Positions 9,281-18,202 of a stretch of 46,754 bases of DNA are shown one piece after another; positions within the stretch are counted from its first letter, which is position 1, and each line of letters starts with the position of its first letter. The notes below the pieces were generated by a model. The model searched no databases. It was not told the origin of the DNA and was given only the letters and a program-made list of their open reading frames with translations. Origin of the DNA: Opitutia bacterium UBA957 (GTDB taxonomy: Bacteria; Verrucomicrobiota; Verrucomicrobiia; Opitutales; UBA953); the NCBI GenBank assembly GCA_002293065.1, contig DBCN01000064.1:1-46754 (forward strand), written 5' to 3'. A program made the translations under genes and the position numbers.

Positions 9281-12200
9281 ATGAAAGCCCCTGCCGTCCT
9301 GCTGCTGGCGGGCCTCGCCCTGACCGGGCGTTTGGCCGGGGCTGACTCTGCCCCGACGGCCGCCCAACTCGAGTTCTTCGAAAAAGAGGTGCGCCCGGTC
9401 TTGATCGAAAACTGCTACGAGTGCCACGGACCCAAGAAACAGAAGTCGGGTCTGCGCCTGGACTCGAAAGCGTTCATCCTCAAAGGAGGCGAAATCGGGC
9501 CGGTCGTCGTCCCTGGCCAGCCGGAGCGGAGCCGCCTCATCCTCGCGATCAACCACGCCAAGCACAAGGACGTCGAAGCGATGCCGAGCGAGGACAAGAA
9601 ACTCGCGCCGAAGGAAATCGCCGCGCTCACCGAGTGGGTCCGCCAAGGCTTGCCCTGGCCATCGACGGGCCAACCCGAAATCACCGACCCACGCAAGCAC
9701 TGGGCCTTCCAACCGATCGCCGCGCCCGTCCCGCCGAAGGTCGCCGCGCCCGACCGCGTGCGCAATGACGTCGACCGCTTCCTGCTCGCGCAGTTGGAGG
9801 CCAAGGGTCTGACCTACTCGCCCGAGGCCCCGAAGGAAACGCTGATCCGTCGCGCTTACTTCGCCTTGCACGGCTTGCCGCCCACCGCCGCCGACGTCGA
9901 GCGCTTCGTCGCGGATCGCGACCCGCAAGCCTACGACAAGTTGGTCGACCGCCTCCTCGCCGCGCCCGCCTTCGGCGAACGCTGGGGTCGCCACTGGCTC
10001 GACGTCGCCCGTTACGCCGACACCAAGGGCTATGTCTTCGAAGAGGAACGTCGGTACGCCTATGCCTACACCTACCGCGACTGGGTGGTCGGTGCCTTCA
10101 ATCAGGACATGCCGTATGACCGCTTCCTCAAGCTGCAGCTCGCGGCGGACGCGTTGGTGACCGGCGAAGATACCCGCGACCTCGCGGCCCTCGGCTTCCT
10201 GACCCTCGGGCGGCGCTTCCTCAACAACCAGCAGGATATCATCGACGACCGCATCGATGTCGTCATGCGCGGCACGCAAGGCCTCACCATGGCCTGCGCG
10301 CGTTGCCACGACCACAAATCCGACCCCCTGCCGTCCACGGATTACTACTCCCTGTACGCCATCTTCAATTCAAGCGAGGAGCCCAAGGACAAGCCCCTGC
10401 TGAAGCCCTTCACCCCGACGAAGGATAGCGAGGAATTCGAAAAGGAGCTCGCCACCAAGGAGGCCAAGGTCGTGGATTTCCGGACCAGCCGGCGCGAAGG
10501 ATCCTTCTCGGTCGTCAAGACCACCGCTTACCTCGGGGTCCTCCGCCGCTCCCTGGCGGATGCGAAATTCGACGACGCCCAGGAAGCCAAACGCCTCGCG
10601 CTCTACCCTGCGGTCCTCGCCGGCTGGAAGAAGACCTTGAAGCCGCGCCTCGTGGCGACCGACGCGCAGTTCGGACTCTGGGCGCGCCTCGTCGGGACGT
10701 CCGATGAAACCTTCAAGGCCAAGCTCTCCGCCGAGCTCCTCGCGAAGTCGGCCACGCCGATCGACCCGGTGCTCCAGGCCGCGGTGACCAAGAAGCCTCC
10801 GACGAAGTTCGACGAACTCATCGCCCTTTACGGCGAAATCCTCGCCTCCGCCCGCGGCAACCCGACCCTGGAACTCAAGCCTTGGCGGGCACTCATCGAA
10901 GCCCCCAACGGCCCGACGACGCCGACCGCCGAGAGCCTCGTCGGCTCCTACGTGGTGGCCGACGCCCAGAAGCACCGCGCGTTGATCCGCGAAGTGGAAG
11001 CCTTCAAGGCCAGCCCGAAGAGCCCGCCGCGCGCCATGGCCTTGGTGGACAAGGCCAAACCCGTGAACGGCACCGTCTTCCTCCGCGGCAATCCCGGGCG
11101 CCCGGGCAAAAACGTGACGCGCCACTACCTTGAAATCCTCGCGCCCGACGGCAAGCCGACCGAGTTCAAGCGCGGCAGCGGTCGCCTCGAGTTGGCGGAA
11201 GCCATCGCCAACGCCAACAACCCGCTGACCGCGCGGGTCATGGTCAACCGCGTGTGGGACCAGATCTTCGGTCAACCCCTCGTCGAGACCCCCAGCGACT
11301 TCGGCGTGCGCACCGCGGCCCCCTCGCATCCGGCGCTCCTCGACGGCCTCGCCGCCCGCTTCATCGCCGACCAATGGTCGACCAAGAAACTGATCCGGTC
11401 GCTGGTGACCTCGGCGGCCTTCCGCCAAGCCTCGGAGACGCACAAGGCGGGCCTGACCAAGGACCCCGAGAATCGTCTCTTGTGGCGCATGAACCGCCGT
11501 CGCGCGGACTTCGAGACCATGCGCGACAGCATCCTCGCCGTTTCGGGTCAGCTTGAACCCAAGCTCGGCGGTCAACCCTTCGACCTCGTCGCCAATTTCG
11601 CCACACCGCGGCGCACCCTCTATGCGATGATCGACCGCCAAAACCTGCCGGCGGTCTTCCGCACCTTCGACTTCGCCAATCCCGATTACCACGTCGCCCG
11701 GCGCAACCAAACCACGACGCCGCAGCAAGCGCTCTGGATGTTGAACCACCCGTTCACCCGTCAACAGGCGGACAAACTCGCGGAACAACTCACCCCCGCG
11801 GCGACCGACGAAGCAAAGGTCCGGCAACTCTACCGGACGGTCCTCGGTCGCGACCCCAAATCGGCGGAGATCAAACAAGCCCTGACCTATGTGACCGAAG
11901 TCCGCCTCGCCCCCGCGCCCGCCAACTGGTTGAGCGGGATCGGCGGCTACGACCCCAAGACGAAGAAAGTCACTTTCACCGAGATGAAGGTGCACAAGAA
12001 GGAGGCCCTGACCCCGACCGACAAGTATCCGGATGCCGCGAGCGGCAATGGCCATGCGACGCTGACGGCGAAGGGCGGCCACCCGGGCAACGATGCGCAG
12101 CACGCCGTCATCCGACGTTGGTCCGCGGGCGGCGGCGGTGAATTCCGGATCGATGGCGAGCTCAAGGTGCCTACCCCGCAAAGCCAGGGTGTGCGGGCCC

Positions 12201-12502
12201 GCATTGTTTCCGCGCAACGCGGCCTCCTCGGCGAGTGGACCTGCCTCGGCGGCGCGGCGGTGCCCGTCGTCCTGGAGAAAGCGCTCATTGCCCCCGGCGA
12301 CACCGTGGACTTCATCCTCGACGACCTCAACGGACCGAACAGCGACAGCTTCAGTTGGGCGCCGGTCATCAAGGATGCCCGGACCGGCGAGGTCATCGAT
12401 GCGGCCGCCGGCGGTTTCAGCCGCAAGGGATCGCCGCAGTCCCCCTGGTCCTCGCTCGCGCAGGTCCTCTTCGCCAGCAACGAATTCAACTTCGCCGAAT
12501 AA
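9281..12502 (+). CDS. Cytochrome c / DUF1549 / DUF1553 (PSD1) protein 1
   Basis: The protein has 1073 residues, with a signal peptide (about 1-21). An N-terminal PSCyt1 heme segment carries C45-YE-C48-H49, followed by the family-typical SGLRLDS. DUF1549 (about 155-365) contains a second heme-type motif C339-AR-C342-H343 followed by DHKSDP. DUF1553 (about 630-870) contains NNPLTARVMVNRVW and TTPQQALWMLN. Unusually, about 170 residues (883-1055) of beta-rich sequence are inserted before the canonical C-terminal motif LAQVLFASNEF. The protein is exported and probably binds covalent heme; its enzyme activity is not established for the family. The DUF1501 partner gene starts 2 bases after its stop. 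Confidence 0.9.
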   Translation: MKAPAVLLLAGLALTGRLAGADSAPTAAQLEFFEKEVRPVLIENCYECHGPKKQKSGLRLDSKAFILKGGEIGPVVVPGQPERSRLILAINHAKHKDVEAMPSEDKKLAPKEIAALTEWVRQGLPWPSTGQPEITDPRKHWAFQPIAAPVPPKVAAPDRVRNDVDRFLLAQLEAKGLTYSPEAPKETLIRRAYFALHGLPPTAADVERFVADRDPQAYDKLVDRLLAAPAFGERWGRHWLDVARYADTKGYVFEEERRYAYAYTYRDWVVGAFNQDMPYDRFLKLQLAADALVTGEDTRDLAALGFLTLGRRFLNNQQDIIDDRIDVVMRGTQGLTMACARCHDHKSDPLPSTDYYSLYAIFNSSEEPKDKPLLKPFTPTKDSEEFEKELATKEAKVVDFRTSRREGSFSVVKTTAYLGVLRRSLADAKFDDAQEAKRLALYPAVLAGWKKTLKPRLVATDAQFGLWARLVGTSDETFKAKLSAELLAKSATPIDPVLQAAVTKKPPTKFDELIALYGEILASARGNPTLELKPWRALIEAPNGPTTPTAESLVGSYVVADAQKHRALIREVEAFKASPKSPPRAMALVDKAKPVNGTVFLRGNPGRPGKNVTRHYLEILAPDGKPTEFKRGSGRLELAEAIANANNPLTARVMVNRVWDQIFGQPLVETPSDFGVRTAAPSHPALLDGLAARFIADQWSTKKLIRSLVTSAAFRQASETHKAGLTKDPENRLLWRMNRRRADFETMRDSILAVSGQLEPKLGGQPFDLVANFATPRRTLYAMIDRQNLPAVFRTFDFANPDYHVARRNQTTTPQQALWMLNHPFTRQQADKLAEQLTPAATDEAKVRQLYRTVLGRDPKSAEIKQALTYVTEVRLAPAPANWLSGIGGYDPKTKKVTFTEMKVHKKEALTPTDKYPDAASGNGHATLTAKGGHPGNDAQHAVIRRWSAGGGGEFRIDGELKVPTPQSQGVRARIVSAQRGLLGEWTCLGGAAVPVVLEKALIAPGDTVDFILDDLNGPNSDSFSWAPVIKDARTGEVIDAAAGGFSRKGSPQSPWSSLAQVLFASNEFNFAE

Positions 12503-12504
12503 GC

Positions 12505-13941
12505 ATGCACCACGACCCCACCTTCATCCATAGCCGCCGGGAGTTCCTGCGGAAGTGCGGCATGGGCCTCGGCGGACTGGCCTTCGCCTCGTTGCTGCAG
12601 CGCGACCTCCACGGCGCCCCCGTCTCCGTCAACCCCCTGCACCCGCTCGCGGCGCGCCGCGCCCCGCTCCCCTCCAAGGTCAAGCACGTCATCCACATCT
12701 TCGCCAACGGTGGTCCGTCGCACGTCGACACCTTCGACCGCAAGACCTCGCTCGACAAATACCACGGCCAGAAACTGCCCGGCGACTACATCGCCACCGA
12801 ACGCAAGACCGGGGCCGCCTTCCGCTCGCCGTTCACCTGGAAGCGCTACGGCAAGAGCGGCCTCGAAGCCAGCGAGCTCTTCGCCAAGACGGCGGCCTTC
12901 GCCGATGACCTCTGCGTCATCCGCTCCATGCAGGCGAACGTCCCGAACCATGAGCCTTCCCTCCTGCTGATGAATTGCGGCGAAGCCCGCCAGGTCCGTC
13001 CCAGCTTGGGCTCCTGGGTGACTTACGGACTGGGCACCGAAAACGAGAACCTCCCGGGCTTCATCACCCTTTGCCCCGGCGGCTACCCGATCCAGGAAAC
13101 CCAGAATTGGCAGTGCGGCTTCCTGCCGGGCGTCTACCAAGGCAACTACGTCGATTCCTCCAAGAAGACCGTCGAGGAACTCATCGAGAACATCCGCAAC
13201 GCGGGCCTCTCGCGGCCGGCGCAGCGCAAGCAGCTCGACCTCCTCGCGCGGATCAACGCCTCGCACCAGTCGCTCCATCCGCAGGATGCCGCCCTCGAAG
13301 CCCGCGCCCAGTCGTTCGAAATGGCCTACCGCATGCAGCTCGAAGCCACCGATGCCTTCGACATCAGCCGCGAGCCCATCTCGACCCGGACGATGTACGG
13401 CGATACGACGCAAGGCCGCCAATTCCTGATCGCCCGTCGTCTGGTGGAACGGGGCGTCCGTTTCGTCCAGCTTTGGCATGGCTCTGGCCAGCCTTGGGAT
13501 GCCCACGACGACCTGGAATCCAACCACCGCAAGTTGGCGCACGAGGCCGACCAACCGATCGCCGCGCTCCTCGCCGACCTGAAGCGCACCGGCATGCTCG
13601 ACTCCACGCTCGTCATCTGGGGCGGAGAGTTCGGTCGCACCCCGACGGTCGAACTCCCCACCCCGGGCTCGAACGCCGGGAAGATCAACGGCCGCGACCA
13701 CAACCATCACGGGTTCACCATGTGGATGGCGGGCGGGGGCGTGCGGGGCGGCACCACCTACGGTGAGACCGATGAATTCGGCTTCAAGTCCGTCAAGGAC
13801 GTCGTGCACGTGCACGACCTGCATGCCACGATCATGAAGCTCCTCGGTTTCAACCACGAGGAGTTCACCTTCCGACATGCGGGCCGCGACTATCGCCTCA
13901 CCGACGTCCACGGCAAGGTCGTGCAGGCGCTGATCGCCTGA
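12505..13941 (+). CDS. Tat-exported DUF1501 protein 1
   Basis: The protein has 478 residues from the ATG at 12505, two bases after the preceding stop. A longer frame runs upstream but is antisense-type read-through inside the previous gene. The twin-arginine signal is SRREFLRK (10-17) with hydrophobic GMGLGGLAFASLL. Family landmarks are HIFANGGPSHVDTFDRK near the start of the mature protein, and WGGEFGRTP plus GRDHNHHGF late, which resemble metal-binding parts of the alkaline phosphatase/sulfatase fold. DUF1501 proteins are almost always encoded next to DUF1549/DUF1553 cytochromes, as here. Tat export suggests it folds, perhaps with a metal, in the cytoplasm. The reaction is unknown. Confidence 0.9.
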   Translation: MHHDPTFIHSRREFLRKCGMGLGGLAFASLLQRDLHGAPVSVNPLHPLAARRAPLPSKVKHVIHIFANGGPSHVDTFDRKTSLDKYHGQKLPGDYIATERKTGAAFRSPFTWKRYGKSGLEASELFAKTAAFADDLCVIRSMQANVPNHEPSLLLMNCGEARQVRPSLGSWVTYGLGTENENLPGFITLCPGGYPIQETQNWQCGFLPGVYQGNYVDSSKKTVEELIENIRNAGLSRPAQRKQLDLLARINASHQSLHPQDAALEARAQSFEMAYRMQLEATDAFDISREPISTRTMYGDTTQGRQFLIARRLVERGVRFVQLWHGSGQPWDAHDDLESNHRKLAHEADQPIAALLADLKRTGMLDSTLVIWGGEFGRTPTVELPTPGSNAGKINGRDHNHHGFTMWMAGGGVRGGTTYGETDEFGFKSVKDVVHVHDLHATIMKLLGFNHEEFTFRHAGRDYRLTDVHGKVVQALIA

Positions 13942-14027
13942 CCTGCCGGGCCGGAAGTCCGTCGCCGGCAACTTCACGCTTCCCCTCCGCCGCAGGGTGG
14001 CCAACCTAGGGCCACCCCCGCCCAACC

Positions 14028-14891
14028 ATGCGTAGCCTGCTTGTCTTCTGCCTGCTCAGCTTCGTCACCCCTGGGTTGAGCTTGGCCCAGACCGCGCCCG
14101 AACTGAAGGTCATCAAGGACATCGGCTACCGCCGGGGGGACGACCTGACCGCCTATGAGGCCGAGCGCTGCAAGCTCGACCTCACCTTGCCGCCGGCGGC
14201 CGAAAAACCCTTCGCCACCTACGTCTGGTTCTATGGCGGCGGGCTGAAGAACGGCGGCAAAAACCTCGCCTCCGAACATTGCGCGGAAATCGCCGCAAGC
14301 TTCGCCCGCGCAGGCATCGCCGTCGTCGTGCCTGACTATCGCCTCAGCCCCAAGGCCCAATACCCTGCGTATGTCGACGATGCCGCCGCGGCCTTCGCCT
14401 GGACGGTGCGCAACATCGCGCGGCATGGCGGCGACCCACGCAAGGTCTTCATCGGCGGACATTCCGCGGGCGGATACCTCGCGCTCATGGTGGGCTTCGA
14501 CGCCAGCCGGCTCAAACCCTACGACCTCAGCCTCAAGGACGTCGCCGGTATCGCCCAAGTCAGCGGCCAAGTCTTCACGCACTACACCATCCGCGAAGAA
14601 CGCGGCCAAGGCCGCTACCGCGTGACTTCGGACGAAGCCGCGCCGGCCTTCCATGTGCAGAAGACCTTGCCGCCGGTGTTCTCCCTCTACTCGGACAACG
14701 ACATGATCGGACGGGCCGAGGAGAACCAATTCCTGGTCGCCATGCTCAAGGGCGCCGGGCACGTCGAAACCTACTCGCTGAAGGCTTTGGGGACGGACCA
14801 TGGCAGCGTTGGACACAACCTCCGTTTCGGCGAGGATCCTGGACATAAGGCCATCGTCCAGTTCATCCGCAAGCAGTCCGCAAGCCGCTGA
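14028..14891 (+). CDS. Exported alpha/beta hydrolase (esterase/lipase-like)
   Basis: A 287-residue protein with a signal peptide (LLVFCLLSFVTPGLSLAQ). It has the hormone-sensitive-lipase-type layout: an oxyanion segment WFYGGG (67-72, with Tyr where HGGG is common), VVPDYRLSP (100-108), and nucleophile elbow GGHSAGG with Ser146. D225 and H258 are plausible remaining triad residues. Such proteins often remove acetyl or feruloyl groups from polysaccharides, which suits this neighbourhood, but the sequence alone does not show the substrate. It lies 86 bp after DUF1501 protein 1 and 2 bp before the serine hydrolase gene, with which it is probably cotranscribed. Confidence 0.8.
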   Translation: MRSLLVFCLLSFVTPGLSLAQTAPELKVIKDIGYRRGDDLTAYEAERCKLDLTLPPAAEKPFATYVWFYGGGLKNGGKNLASEHCAEIAASFARAGIAVVVPDYRLSPKAQYPAYVDDAAAAFAWTVRNIARHGGDPRKVFIGGHSAGGYLALMVGFDASRLKPYDLSLKDVAGIAQVSGQVFTHYTIREERGQGRYRVTSDEAAPAFHVQKTLPPVFSLYSDNDMIGRAEENQFLVAMLKGAGHVETYSLKALGTDHGSVGHNLRFGEDPGHKAIVQFIRKQSASR

Positions 14892-14893
14892 CC

Positions 14894-15916
14894 ATGCGCC
14901 CGACGCCATACATCGTCGCCACCCTATTCGCCATCTGCGCCGGGCACGCGAAGACCTTGGCGGAAGCCGCCGAATCCTTGGCGACCAAACTCCCCGCGGG
15001 TTGCATCGTCACCGCCGAGCAGACTCCGCAAGGGACCCGCTTCGCGCTGGCTGGTCGATCGCCCGACCCCAAGGTAGCGCCGGAAAAATTGGTCTTCGAA
15101 ATCGCGTCGCTCACGAAAATCTTCACGGGCATCCTGTTGGCCGAAGCCGTCCGGGAAAAGAAGGTGACCCTCGACACCACGGTGGCGGAGCTGCTGGGTC
15201 GCGACTTCAAGTTCGCCGACGGACGCGTGGGTCGAATCACGCTCAAGCAACTCTCCACGCATACCAGCGGGCTGCCGCGGATGCCGGACAACTTCACGAG
15301 CGGCTTCAAGGGGTACGCGGGTTACGACGAAGCACAGATGCTGGCGTGGTTGGCTCAAGTGAAGCTGAAGCAAGACGGGCCGCATGCCTGTAGCTATTCG
15401 AACATCGGCGTCGCCCTGCTCGGACACCTCGTGGCCAAGCAGTACGGCAAGCCATGGACGGAATGCATCCTCGAAAAAATCTGCACGCCGCTGGGACTGA
15501 CGCACACGCAAGCGAATCACTCGCCCAGCCACAGTACCCTGGCTCCGCCCTTCAGCGGCAATAAGCCGGGGACCGTCACCACCTTCCAAGCCTTTGCTCC
15601 CGCCGGCGGGCTGCGCAGCACCGCCGCGGACATGCTCAAGTTCGGACAAGCCTTGGCGCACCCGGAACGCACCCCGCTGAAGGACGCCCTCACGTTGGCC
15701 CTGCAGGCGCATGCGGACTCCAACGGCAACGGCGGCAAGGTCGGCCTCGGCGCCTTTCGGGCCGGGCCGCCCGAGCGCGTTGCGTACGTACATGACGGCG
15801 CCACGGCGAGCTACCGCTCAGCCATTCAAGTCATCCCTGCCCTCGACACCGTACGTATCGTCCTGATGAATAATAATACGATGGAAGGCAGCGACGTCCT
15901 CAAGGCCATGAAATAA
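14894..15916 (+). CDS. Class C beta-lactamase-family serine hydrolase
   Basis: A 340-residue protein with an N-terminal hydrophobic segment. It has the three motifs of the family: S72-LTK75 (SxxK), Y168-SN170 (YxN) and H300-DG302 (HxG in place of KTG). The HxG form, plus the THTSGLP motif (122-128), is typical of the esterase/D-aminopeptidase branch. I therefore read it as an exported esterase or peptidase, not a resistance enzyme. It is coupled to the upstream esterase by a 2-bp gap. It is followed directly by the C-rich 7-bp repeat at 15919. Confidence 0.85.
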   Translation: MRPTPYIVATLFAICAGHAKTLAEAAESLATKLPAGCIVTAEQTPQGTRFALAGRSPDPKVAPEKLVFEIASLTKIFTGILLAEAVREKKVTLDTTVAELLGRDFKFADGRVGRITLKQLSTHTSGLPRMPDNFTSGFKGYAGYDEAQMLAWLAQVKLKQDGPHACSYSNIGVALLGHLVAKQYGKPWTECILEKICTPLGLTHTQANHSPSHSTLAPPFSGNKPGTVTTFQAFAPAGGLRSTAADMLKFGQALAHPERTPLKDALTLALQAHADSNGNGGKVGLGAFRAGPPERVAYVHDGATASYRSAIQVIPALDTVRIVLMNNNTMEGSDVLKAMK

Positions 15917-15918
15917 CC

Positions 15919-15954
15919 CATCCCCTATCCCCATCCCCTCTCCCCTTTCCCCTT
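15919..15954. repeat. ATCCCCT repeat, second copy (G-quadruplex motif on minus strand)
   Basis: Starting 2 bases after the stop of the serine hydrolase, units ATCCCCT, ATCCCC, ATCCCCT, CTCCCCT and TTCCCC follow one another. The minus strand has at least five GGGG tracts with loops of 2-3 bases. Relative to the neighbouring genes the orientation is opposite to the copies at 1-53 and 40976-40999: here the G-rich strand is the template. Confidence 0.7.
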
Positions 15955-15997
15955 TTCACTCCGGTCCCCCTTTTCGCCCCCCTTTTCATAACCACCC

Positions 15998-18085
15998 ATG
16001 CTTCGCCTGCTCATCCTTCTGCTGACCCTTCCCAGTTTGCTTCGTGCCGAAGCCCCGCAACCGACCTACGACATCGTCGTCTACGGCGGCACCTCGGCCG
16101 CCATCATCGCCGCCGTCCAGGCCAAGAAGATGGGGAAGACCGTCATCGTCATCAGTCCTGACCAGCACCTCGGCGGCCTCTCCAGCGGCGGGCTGGGTTT
16201 CACGGACTCTGGCGACAAGTCGGTCATCGGCGGCCTCTCGCGCGACTTCTATCACCGCGTCTGGCAGGCCTACCAAAAGCCGGAAGCCTGGAAGCATGAA
16301 GCCAAGGAGAAGTTCGGCAACAAAGGCCAAGGCACGGTCGCGATGGATGCCTCCGAGCGCACCATGTGGATCTTCGAACCGTCGGTCGCGGAAAAAGTCT
16401 TCGAGGACTACGTGAAGGAATACCAGTTGCCCGTCGAACGCAACGAATGGCTTGACCGCGCCCACGGGGTCGAGAAGCAGGATGGGCGCATCGTGGCCAT
16501 CACCACGTTGAGCAAGCGTCGCTTCGCCGGACGCATGTTCATCGACGCCACCTATGAAGGCGACCTGATGGCTGCCGCCGGCGTCAGCTACACCTTCGGC
16601 CGCGAAGCCAACGCCGCCTTTGACGAAACCCTCAACGGCATCCAGCTTGGCCATGCCAAGTCGCACCAGTTCGCCGGCAAAGTCGACCCGTACGTCATCG
16701 AGGGCGACCCGCGGTCCGGCCTCCTGCCGCGCATCCAGGAGGGTCCGGTAGGCGGCAAGGACGGCGAGGCCGACAAGAAAATCCAGGCCTACAACTTCCG
16801 CATGTGCCTGACCAAGGTGGCGGCCAACCGCGTCGAGTTCCCGAAGCCACCGGGCTACGACCCCAAGCAGTATGCCCTCTTGGCCCGCGCCTTGGCGCAA
16901 GGCTCCACGCACGTCTTCGGCAAGTTCGACCTCATCCCGAACGCCAAGACCGACACCAACAACCATGGCCCTTTCAGCACGGACAACATCGGCATGAATT
17001 GGGATTACCCGGACGCTTCCTACGAGCGCCGGCGCGAGATCATCGCCGAGCATCGCCAATACCAGCAGGGCTACCTGTATTTCTTGGCCAACGATCCCGC
17101 CGTCCCCGCCAAGATCCGCGAAGGCTTTGCCCAATGGGGTTTGGCCAAGGATGAGTTCACCGACAACGGGCACTGGCCGCACCAGATCTACGTCCGCGAA
17201 GCCCGCCGGATGACCGCCGACGTCGTCGTCAACGAGAACCACCTCAAGCGCAAGCTCCCGACCCCGCGCTCCGTCGGCATGGGCTCTTACAACATGGATT
17301 CCCACAACGTGCAGCGCATCGTCGTGAAGGACGCCGACGGCAAGGTCTACGTCCGCAACGAAGGCGACGTCCAGGTGAACCCGGGGCGGCCCTACCCGAT
17401 CGAGTACGGCTCACTCGTACCGAAGAAGGACCAGTGCACGAATCTCCTCGTCCCCGTCTGCGTCAGCTGCACGCACATCGCCTACGGTTCGATCCGCATG
17501 GAACCTGTCTTCATGATCCTCGGCCAATCCGCCGCCACCGCCGCCAGCTTGGCCATCGACCAGAAAATCGCCGTGCAAGACGTCCCTTACGCCGACCTGA
17601 GCGCGAAGCTCCTTGCCGACGGACAGGTCCTCGACCGCGCCGCCGGACCCAAGGCCGTCCGCCGCGAAGCCAAGGAACTCCCCGGCATCACCGTCGATGA
17701 CGCGGACGCCAAAGTCACCGGCACGTGGACCGAGAGCGTCGCCTCACCCTCCTTCATCGGCGCCGGCTACCGCCATGACGGCAAGGGCGAGAACGGACCG
17801 GTCGCCGCCCGCTTTGAGACCAAGCTCCCGAAGTCCGGAAACTATGAGGTCTTCCTGGCCCTCGTCCCCAACACGAACCGAGCCTCGAATGCCGCCGTGA
17901 CCATCGCGCATGCCCGGGGCGTGACCGAAAAGAAGGTCAACCTCAAGGACAGGACCCCCGCCAATCTCCTCAGCCTGGGAATTTACACGTTCACGGACAC
18001 CCTGCCCGCCAGCGTGACCGTGGGTAACCAAGGTGCGGACGGTTATGTCGTCATCGACGCCGTGAACTGGGTTTTTAAGCCCTAA
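15998..18085 (+). CDS. Exported FAD-dependent oxidoreductase with golvesin-like C-terminal domain
   Basis: A 695-residue protein with a signal peptide (LRLLILLLTLPSLLRA). The FAD-binding beta-alpha-beta unit is YDIVVYGGTSAAIIAAV (24-40), a GGTSAA variant of GxGxxG, followed by an acidic/His segment and LGGLSSGGLGFTD (58-70). This is the FAD-dependent oxidoreductase family common in Bacteroidota and PVC polysaccharide loci. The C-terminal part (about 560-695) resembles the golvesin/xanthan lyase accessory beta domain, ending VVIDAVNWVF. It probably oxidises a carbohydrate in the periplasm, with electrons perhaps taken up by neighbouring c-type cytochromes; this is inferred from context. The gene lies between two PSD1/DUF1501 cassettes. 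Confidence 0.85.
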   Translation: MLRLLILLLTLPSLLRAEAPQPTYDIVVYGGTSAAIIAAVQAKKMGKTVIVISPDQHLGGLSSGGLGFTDSGDKSVIGGLSRDFYHRVWQAYQKPEAWKHEAKEKFGNKGQGTVAMDASERTMWIFEPSVAEKVFEDYVKEYQLPVERNEWLDRAHGVEKQDGRIVAITTLSKRRFAGRMFIDATYEGDLMAAAGVSYTFGREANAAFDETLNGIQLGHAKSHQFAGKVDPYVIEGDPRSGLLPRIQEGPVGGKDGEADKKIQAYNFRMCLTKVAANRVEFPKPPGYDPKQYALLARALAQGSTHVFGKFDLIPNAKTDTNNHGPFSTDNIGMNWDYPDASYERRREIIAEHRQYQQGYLYFLANDPAVPAKIREGFAQWGLAKDEFTDNGHWPHQIYVREARRMTADVVVNENHLKRKLPTPRSVGMGSYNMDSHNVQRIVVKDADGKVYVRNEGDVQVNPGRPYPIEYGSLVPKKDQCTNLLVPVCVSCTHIAYGSIRMEPVFMILGQSAATAASLAIDQKIAVQDVPYADLSAKLLADGQVLDRAAGPKAVRREAKELPGITVDDADAKVTGTWTESVASPSFIGAGYRHDGKGENGPVAARFETKLPKSGNYEVFLALVPNTNRASNAAVTIAHARGVTEKKVNLKDRTPANLLSLGIYTFTDTLPASVTVGNQGADGYVVIDAVNWVFKP

Positions 18086-18165
18086 AGACAGGGAACGCGG
18101 TTTCGCCGAGTTTTAGGGGGTAACCCTCGCGTAATTACCTCGGGTCGGTTGCCATTGGCATTGAA

Positions 18166-18186
18166 ACAACCTGACTATGAGGTTGT
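18166..18186. promoter_or_regulatory. Inverted repeat ACAACCT-n7-AGGTTGT upstream of PSD1 protein 2
   Basis: Perfect 7-bp arms at 18166-18172 and 18180-18186 flank GACTATG, ending 16 bp before the ATG at 18203. The placement and symmetry suit an operator or leader hairpin for the PSD1/DUF1501/nagB-like operon. No regulator gene is adjacent, so binding is unproven. Confidence 0.45.
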
Positions 18187-18202
18187 CATAGATAACCCTG
18201 CC

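Noticed and set aside
10370..14025. Long minus-strand open frames opposite PSD1 protein 1 and DUF1501 protein 1
   Set aside because: Composition is His/Glu/Val/Arg-rich without motifs, while the + strand frames have intact family motifs and signal peptides.
14894..15916. Antibiotic-resistance beta-lactamase
   Set aside because: The third motif is HDG and not KTG, and the context is polysaccharide esterases; an esterase or peptidase role is more likely.
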